Shown in pieces: positions 59,401 to 64,000 of a stretch of 64,000 nucleotides of DNA. The translations under genes were made by a program, and so were the position numbers. Under the pieces are notes generated by a model, which saw only the letters and a list, made by a program, of their open reading frames with translations, made no database searches and was not told the origin of the DNA. Each line of letters begins with the position of its first letter. Position 1 is the first letter of the stretch. This DNA is from Haliclona indistincta (taxonomy: Eukaryota; Porifera; Demospongiae; Haplosclerida; Chalinidae): positions 14,258,040-14,322,039 of the forward strand of contig OZ024783.1 of the NCBI GenBank assembly GCA_964017065.1, read 5' to 3'.

Positions 59401-61547
59401 CCAAATGGTCTTTGTTAACAGCATAATGACAGGCAGTCCAAAACATCTACAAAAATAATATTACTAGGATTTTTGCTTTCATTACTCAAAAAATGAGTGA
59501 AATCATTATCACATAACATGGTAAATGCAACAAATGCACAGTTAATCATTGACCAAAATTTCTACAGCGACTTTCAGGCTTCTTACAATGAAAAAGCGTC
59601 GAGCGTGAAGCGACAAGCGTTGAGCTTTCCTGATTATCATGTTAGCGCTACCGTTGTAACTGCTCTCGTTCGTGCTCGTGTGTTCTAGCCGGCGCGTGCA
59701 GCGCTACTCAATCACGACACACCCATGACAATCGGGCGTATGGAAAAGAAGGAAACGGAAAACTGAAACGGACGGCGGAAACGGAAACGGACGACGGAAA
59801 ATGGGCGTGGTCTGGCACTCAAGACCCTAAAAACGGCACCTCGTTAATTATGTGCGCAATTGAAGCTTAGCAAGGGCCGAAGGCCCGGGTTAGGACGACC
59901 CTCCCGACGATCCTTAGGCTTACCAAGGGCCGAAGGCCCGGGTTAGGATACCCTCCCGACTTTGCACAGTTAGCGGCGAAGGTTTTAGGGTCTTGGGTTT
60001 GGGTTTAGTTTTTGGGGTCTTGATTGCGAGACCACGCCCATTTTCCGTCCGTCCGTTTCCGCCGTCCGTTTCAGTTTTCCGTTTCCTTCTTTTCCATACA
60101 CCCTGACAATCAGCATAATTGAGCATGCGTTTATTTGTAAGGCAACGTTTAGGCATGATAGAGAACACAGATTGGTGGTGGAATGGCAACATGGACGATA
60201 GGTTTATGTATATGTGCCATGGCCACAAAGGAAGTTTGATGATGGTCGTCACGAACGCTATGTAGATCATCACTATAGATCTTGCTTACGAACGCTATGC
60301 TTACGTGACCAGTACGGCGAAATAGCTGCACTGTTTTACTAACAGTTGAAGGGTCAACGCACAAGTTAGTACCAACTTCATTACATGTTAAGTTCAGGGC
60401 TTCGTGCCGATATACCATGCGTGTGTTCTGAATACGTGCTACAGCGATTTGGTTCACAGCTCTTTCCACTCGCCATTTTCTTGCATGCGCCATTTTCTTG
60501 CTCCCGGCTGGCCCACTAGCCCAGCCTCTTGTAAGCGAGGTAATCGTGCAAGCGATCGAGTAAAGCTATGTTAGCATTACACAATTCACGCTGTTGGTGC
60601 TAATTTACGGTTGACGGTTGTGCTACTGCAAGAAGCCTGAAAGTCGCTGTACTGTACTATAATTGTTAGGGCTCGGTCACACTACGATAGCGATGATGGC
60701 AAATCACTGCGATCACGGTCACGACAGCAAATGAACGCGGTCACACTACCAAAGATGGACGCCTTGCTGTTGTAACGTCTTGAGAGATTACCACTTTGCT
60801 ACTCGCCTTTGCCAACTAACAAGGCTTTCGAGAATGTACAGTTCACTGTATTTCAAGGCATGAGTCCTTTTTTCGAAGCCAGCAAGCTGATCGTCGGCCC
60901 CTCTTTACACGGACCACGACGCTCCCGGCCGGTTTTCCTCATGATCACCAGTTCTTTAGTCTCTCGGTAGAGTTGCTGGATCATTTTTGTTCGGTACTTG
61001 GTTATCTTTGGATTCTAGTATGCAAATATGGCTCGATACTAGCTTTGTCGCAGTCATAACAGCTGTCGCAGTCGTAATCTTGGGTTCCAATGGCGCGACA
61101 ACGTCTGCTGTACGACAATGGCACGACAACGAATATAACGGACATACCCGGAGAAATTGACGTCGATCTTGTCGTTGTCGCCAATTTTATAGTAGTGTGA
61201 CCGAGGCCTTACACATCCACGGCTTGAAGCAGTCAAAATATCCTTACATCATCAGTGGCATTGATCTTGATTGCTGTATTCTTGACCAGGTACTTTACAG
61301 TCTCTGTGTGGCCATTGGCAACAGCTAGCATCAAGCCAGTTCTTCTTTTCTGTAATGTATGGTACTATAAAGCATGACACATCACATGTACTTGATGAAG
61401 TAGTGTGTGTTGAGTACATGTGTTAACCATTAAATTTTTACATACATTATCCAATGAATTGACATCAGCTGCTGTGCTTTCAACAAAGTATTTCACTATT
61501 TCCGAAAGACCATTGCAAGTAACTGTCATCAAAGCTGTCTGTTTGTC
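56421..61547 (-). CDS. ankyrin-ROC-COR-death paralogue, 5' end not found
   Basis: Exons: 61547-61446, 61349-61248, 59446-59345 (each 102 nt, one ankyrin repeat), 59288-59213, 59157-57055 (ROC: GAPGSGKTS, DSGGQPLF, GTHADK; COR-like), 56999-56937, 56731-56421 (death domain). Phases are the same as in the complete paralogue and every exon is open, so it may be expressed. It lacks the first ankyrin block and the Rab domain: no match to the DWQLY exon or to Rab exons was seen between 61548 and 64000, so the gene is either 5'-truncated or has a long intron running off the window. The intron 59447-61247 was enlarged by three transposons absent from the corresponding intron of the other paralogue (38889-39615). 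Confidence 0.82.
59734..60103. mobile_element. MITE with 8-bp target duplication (hAT-like)
   Basis: 370 bp, ends gggcgtatggaaaagaagg and the inverted ccttcttttccatacaccc with about 50-bp inverted arms rich in cggaaacgga; tgacaatc at 59726-59733 and 60104-60111. The 8-bp duplication suits hAT or a related superfamily. The centre holds two tandem copies of gggccgaaggcccgggttag. Confidence 0.82.
60149..60493 (-). pseudogene. transposase N-terminal HTH fragment
   Basis: The frame begins MAHARKWRVERAVNQIAVAR and shows a helix-turn-helix stretch (NEVGTNLCVDPSTVSKTVQL then FRRTGHV) typical of Tc1/IS630-type transposases. After about residue 70 similarity fades and no DDE/D catalytic domain follows, so it is a remnant of the surrounding TA-flanked element. 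Confidence 0.65.
60669..61208. mobile_element. PIF/Harbinger-type MITE, second
   Basis: 540 bp; ends gggctcggtcacacta and the inverted tagtgtgaccgaggcc flanked by TTA (60666-60668, 61209-61211). Confidence 0.8.
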
Positions 61548-61574
61548 CTATAGCAATGCATATGTACAAGACAA

Positions 61575-61710
61575 ATAAAAAGATTTCTATCGAAATCAAA
61601 AGGATGTATAGGGATGAAGAAATCTACCACTGGTCCACAATGTAAACCAACAAGGAAATGGTAACACATTTGAGACCATGCATCAATCCCTACATCAGTA
61701 GCTGGCTATA
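61575..61710. repeat. single arm of the 24107-24497 foldback family
   Basis: Shares aaaaagatttctatcgaaat, caaaaggatgta, ccactggtccacaatgtaaa and tccctacatcagt with the left arm at 24107-24255. Confidence 0.75.
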
Positions 61711-61814
61711 GGCCATGAATGCTGGTACGACTGAGAGTCCATAATTATGCATGCACTACATACGAGCTGCCCACACTTGTTTGTAGACCTATATGAAGGT
61801 TATAATTATCTGGG

Positions 61815-62396
61815 CCGGAAGCGCAGAATGGTGATCCTATAAACGAGATCACCACTCTAAATGTGTTCTCCATGATTCAAAAGGCGATACTCTAGCTAGT
61901 GATTGGTCACGTGCGCTTGCCATAGTTTGTCACGTGCATATTGCGCAATCACAATAACGGCGTCTAACATTTAGCTGACAATGAATCACAATCGAGAAAA
62001 CGCTGAATTGATACCACCGTTTTGCTACGAAAAACAAAGTTCAAAAGGCACCTGGCAGGTGATTTTCACGAATGTTCGTGGGTGTTTTGGTCTAGGCATG
62101 CTCTGCTCGCATAAAGGCACTGTAGGCGCACTGAAGTAAGAAAAAAAATGAAGATGAGGAAACTCGATTTTCACCGTTTTCAGGTTCGTTGCTTTAGTAA
62201 CAATTTCGCCAAGTAATCGCCAAGCAATCTCCTTGCTACTGTAACGCCATAGAGCTGATCTAAGTGTCTTTGGACATATAAAATGCACCATAATGTGAAA
62301 TATCAGCGCTTGAAAGCTAATACATTGTATTGTAGCCTCCATCTTGTTTTCTGTTGATCCTTACATAGGGAGGCACTACCGTGCCTCCCTCAATAT
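61815..62396 (-). repeat. ~590-bp dispersed repeat, copy 2
   Basis: Reverse orientation to 23268-23860; shares gaagcgcagaatggtgat/atcaccattct, cgtctaacatttagctgaca and the terminal hairpin gggaggcac...gtgcctccc at about 62369-62390. Confidence 0.8.
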
Positions 62397-62444
62397 AATT
62401 AAGCATTGCTTTTGCTTTTGTATAATAATATGCACTGCTTTTTA

Positions 62445-62570
62445 CCCTGTGTGCGTAGGCGCGGGAGGGTTAAGCGTTTGTGTCTGTCCATATGTGTATG
62501 TGAGTGTGATCAAAAAACACAGCTGTTTACTGTCTTACCGCTCGTAAATCGCTACAAAATGACTCTCTAA
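62445..62570 (+). repeat. dispersed repeat fragment, second copy
   Basis: Inverse of 39460-39600: gcgcgggagggttaagcgtt, tgtctgtcc, atcaaaaaacac and gtcttaccgctcg have counterparts there. Confidence 0.55.
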
Positions 62571-62780
62571 CGCTTGATTTTGCGATTCATATTCTTTGAA
62601 TGATGCCTAAAAAGCCGGACGAGTCTTCTGTCGAGTGCTATGACCATTGTTTCTAATAGCTGCGCCGCAGATACTAGAACATTACGGTAACTGGGTGTGG
62701 CTTATCTATGGACCGTACCTAGTACCTACTCGCCTAGTACCTGGAGGAAGCTGATCGAGCGCTAGCAGCGCGTGTTCGAA

Positions 62781-63392
62781 ATGTTAAGAAGAACCAGGAA
62801 CCCTACGCAGAAGGCTGTAGAAGCTGAGGAATTCCTACAGTGAGTATTGATTATAATCTCATGATTCATGAAATTGTCAATGTTGTGCATCTTTAATAGA
62901 ACACATGTACACTGGCGTTTACAACTTTGCACAACTTAATTCTAAGCTCAGAGTCAAGGTGGATGACTGATCTCTACCTTGAACAAGCTGCAATAGTCTG
63001 CGTTTTGCAATTGCTCACATGAATTACATACTAATTAAAATACAGCACACCACTAGCACTGCGCACAGGGTACATGTTCTAAGAACTCTAGTTGTTTTTG
63101 TTTTCATGCAATGCAAAAAGAATTTTCTTGTTTGGAAACACGTAGGTTCATAGGTTTTATAGCATTCCAATAGATAAGTTAATTATAACTACTCAGGAAT
63201 TTAATAATTAAAATCTAACGTGTATGCATTCTACTCTTGCCAAGAGTACTGATGTCGACAATGCCGAAGAGAAGTCGTGGTGTTGGTTGTCTTCCAGCTA
63301 ATAGGGCTGACCATTCAACTGAAGCTACTACCCAGTCAGTCTGTCCTATCTGTACCGAGCCTATCCAAGATGCTGGTGAGAAAAGCGACCAG
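62781..63392 (+). pseudogene. fragment of a PHD/RING-like transposon ORF
   Basis: A possible first exon at 62781-62839 (MLRRTRNPTQKAVEAEEFL, GT donor) and a frame around 63261-63392 with SVCPICTEPIQDAGEKSD, the first half of a zinc-binding CxxC motif. The second half is missing because the truncated TTAA-type MITE follows. Such zinc fingers often start non-LTR element ORFs in invertebrates; the assignment is tentative. Confidence 0.4.
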
Positions 63393-63668
63393 CTGATCAT
63401 GGAGAATGTGGGAAAATGTGTTTCCAAGGTCCTTGAGCCGCTCAAATTTTCACGGCGGCTGTTGTGCTTTCATGAAATTTTCACTGAACCTATATCCTGG
63501 TGCCAATACGTGTAGCACAGGGGGCATGCCGAAACGACTGGATTTTTACGGTTAATATTGTATTCTTTAATTTAGCTTATTTTCGGATTATTTTAGCACT
63601 TTTGGATAAAGTTATGGTGTCTGAAGCATTATGTATGATGCCAAATAGCGTCATTAGGGCTTAAAGTG
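63393..63668. mobile_element. TTAA-type MITE, truncated copy C
   Basis: Similar to the right half of 12440-13030: gatcatggagaatgtg, gccaatacgt, aagttatggtgtctgaag and atagcgtcattagggcttaa. It lacks the left half and intact TTAA flanks. Confidence 0.75.
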
Positions 63669-64000
63669 GCGGTGCACGTAGTTAATATTCAACACCCACG
63701 CAATGTGTATTTTTCTAATAACTACTTTATAACTACAGCGATTTACATAACAGTATGGGGAAAATAATACATGAAGCGTCTGTATGCAGCATGCAGCAGC
63801 ATCTTGCCCACAGACGTACAGAGCGAATTTCTGTAATACTATCCAGATTCTTCTTAAAGAATTTTTTTCTGATCTAGGTTTGCTGTTTTGCCGCGTTAGC
63901 AAAGGAGTATCGAAAATCGCTCTGTACATTTGTGCACGCTGTAATTTGCAAGCTGTAAACGAAGTTCTTTCCGGAGCAAGCAAGCCAAACTGGAGATAGC
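63669..64000. other. unassigned right edge
   Basis: No exon, domain or repeat partner recognised in this last stretch. Confidence 0.4.

Larger units (their letters stand above)
59565..60649. mobile_element. Tc1/mariner-type element with transposase remnant
   Basis: Ends cagcgactttcaggcttctt and aagaagcctgaaagtcgctg are perfect 20-bp inverted repeats flanked by TA (59563-59564, 60650-60651). Inside lie a transposase N-terminal fragment on the minus strand and a nested MITE (59734-60103). 1,085 bp in total. Confidence 0.85.

Overview
The window reads as nuclear DNA of an early-branching animal, most likely a sponge. Genes carry short spliced exons with GT/AG borders, introns are AT-rich, and the gene content is metazoan: an LRRK-like ROCO kinase, a GT31 galactosyltransferase, Rab GTPases, ankyrin repeats and death domains. 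Sponge is an inference from gene repertoire and compactness; nothing in the sequence names the species.

Left third (1-19.3 kb): mostly transposons. A Mutator-like transposase gene (825-8545) is split by a full-length Gypsy-type LTR retrotransposon (1573-6148, minus strand, apparently identical LTRs, intact 5-bp target duplication). Then come a pair of ~950-bp inverted repeats (9492-12085), a truncated Rab gene (12318-14200) whose introns were hit by two MITEs, and a dying two-gene DNA transposon: a SWIM/YqaJ/PHD protein on plus and a DDE transposase on minus (14539-19300).

Middle (19.5-35.8 kb): a 15-exon LRRK-like gene (LRR-ROC-COR-kinase-WD40-like, plus strand, 20624-34435) with one in-frame TGA and two single-base frame slips near its 5' end, then a single-exon beta-1,3-galactosyltransferase of B3GALT6 type.

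Right half (35.9-61.5 kb): tandem paralogues on the minus strand. The complete one (49497 to 35921) can be assembled as 19 exons that stay in frame over 3,891 nt and encode a 1,296-residue protein: Rab-like GTPase, ankyrin repeats, ROC-like GTPase with COR-like region, death domain. This resembles DAPK1 with a Rab in place of the kinase and is the most unusual object here. A second copy (61547 to 56421) has the ankyrin-ROC-COR-death part but no Rab within the window. A stand-alone Rab (55008 to 52407) with a frameshift in G3, a relic of a third ROC-COR exon and a copied end of the galactosyltransferase lie between them, recording several rounds of segmental duplication.

Two ROC-type regulatory genes, one with a kinase and one with a Rab and a death domain, lie about 1.5 kb apart and converge on the galactosyltransferase. 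A shared role in innate immune or death signalling is only a guess from domain content. MITE families with 9-bp, 8-bp, TTAA, TTA and TA target duplications are scattered through introns, and the Rab paralogues preserve an empty site that confirms one insertion.
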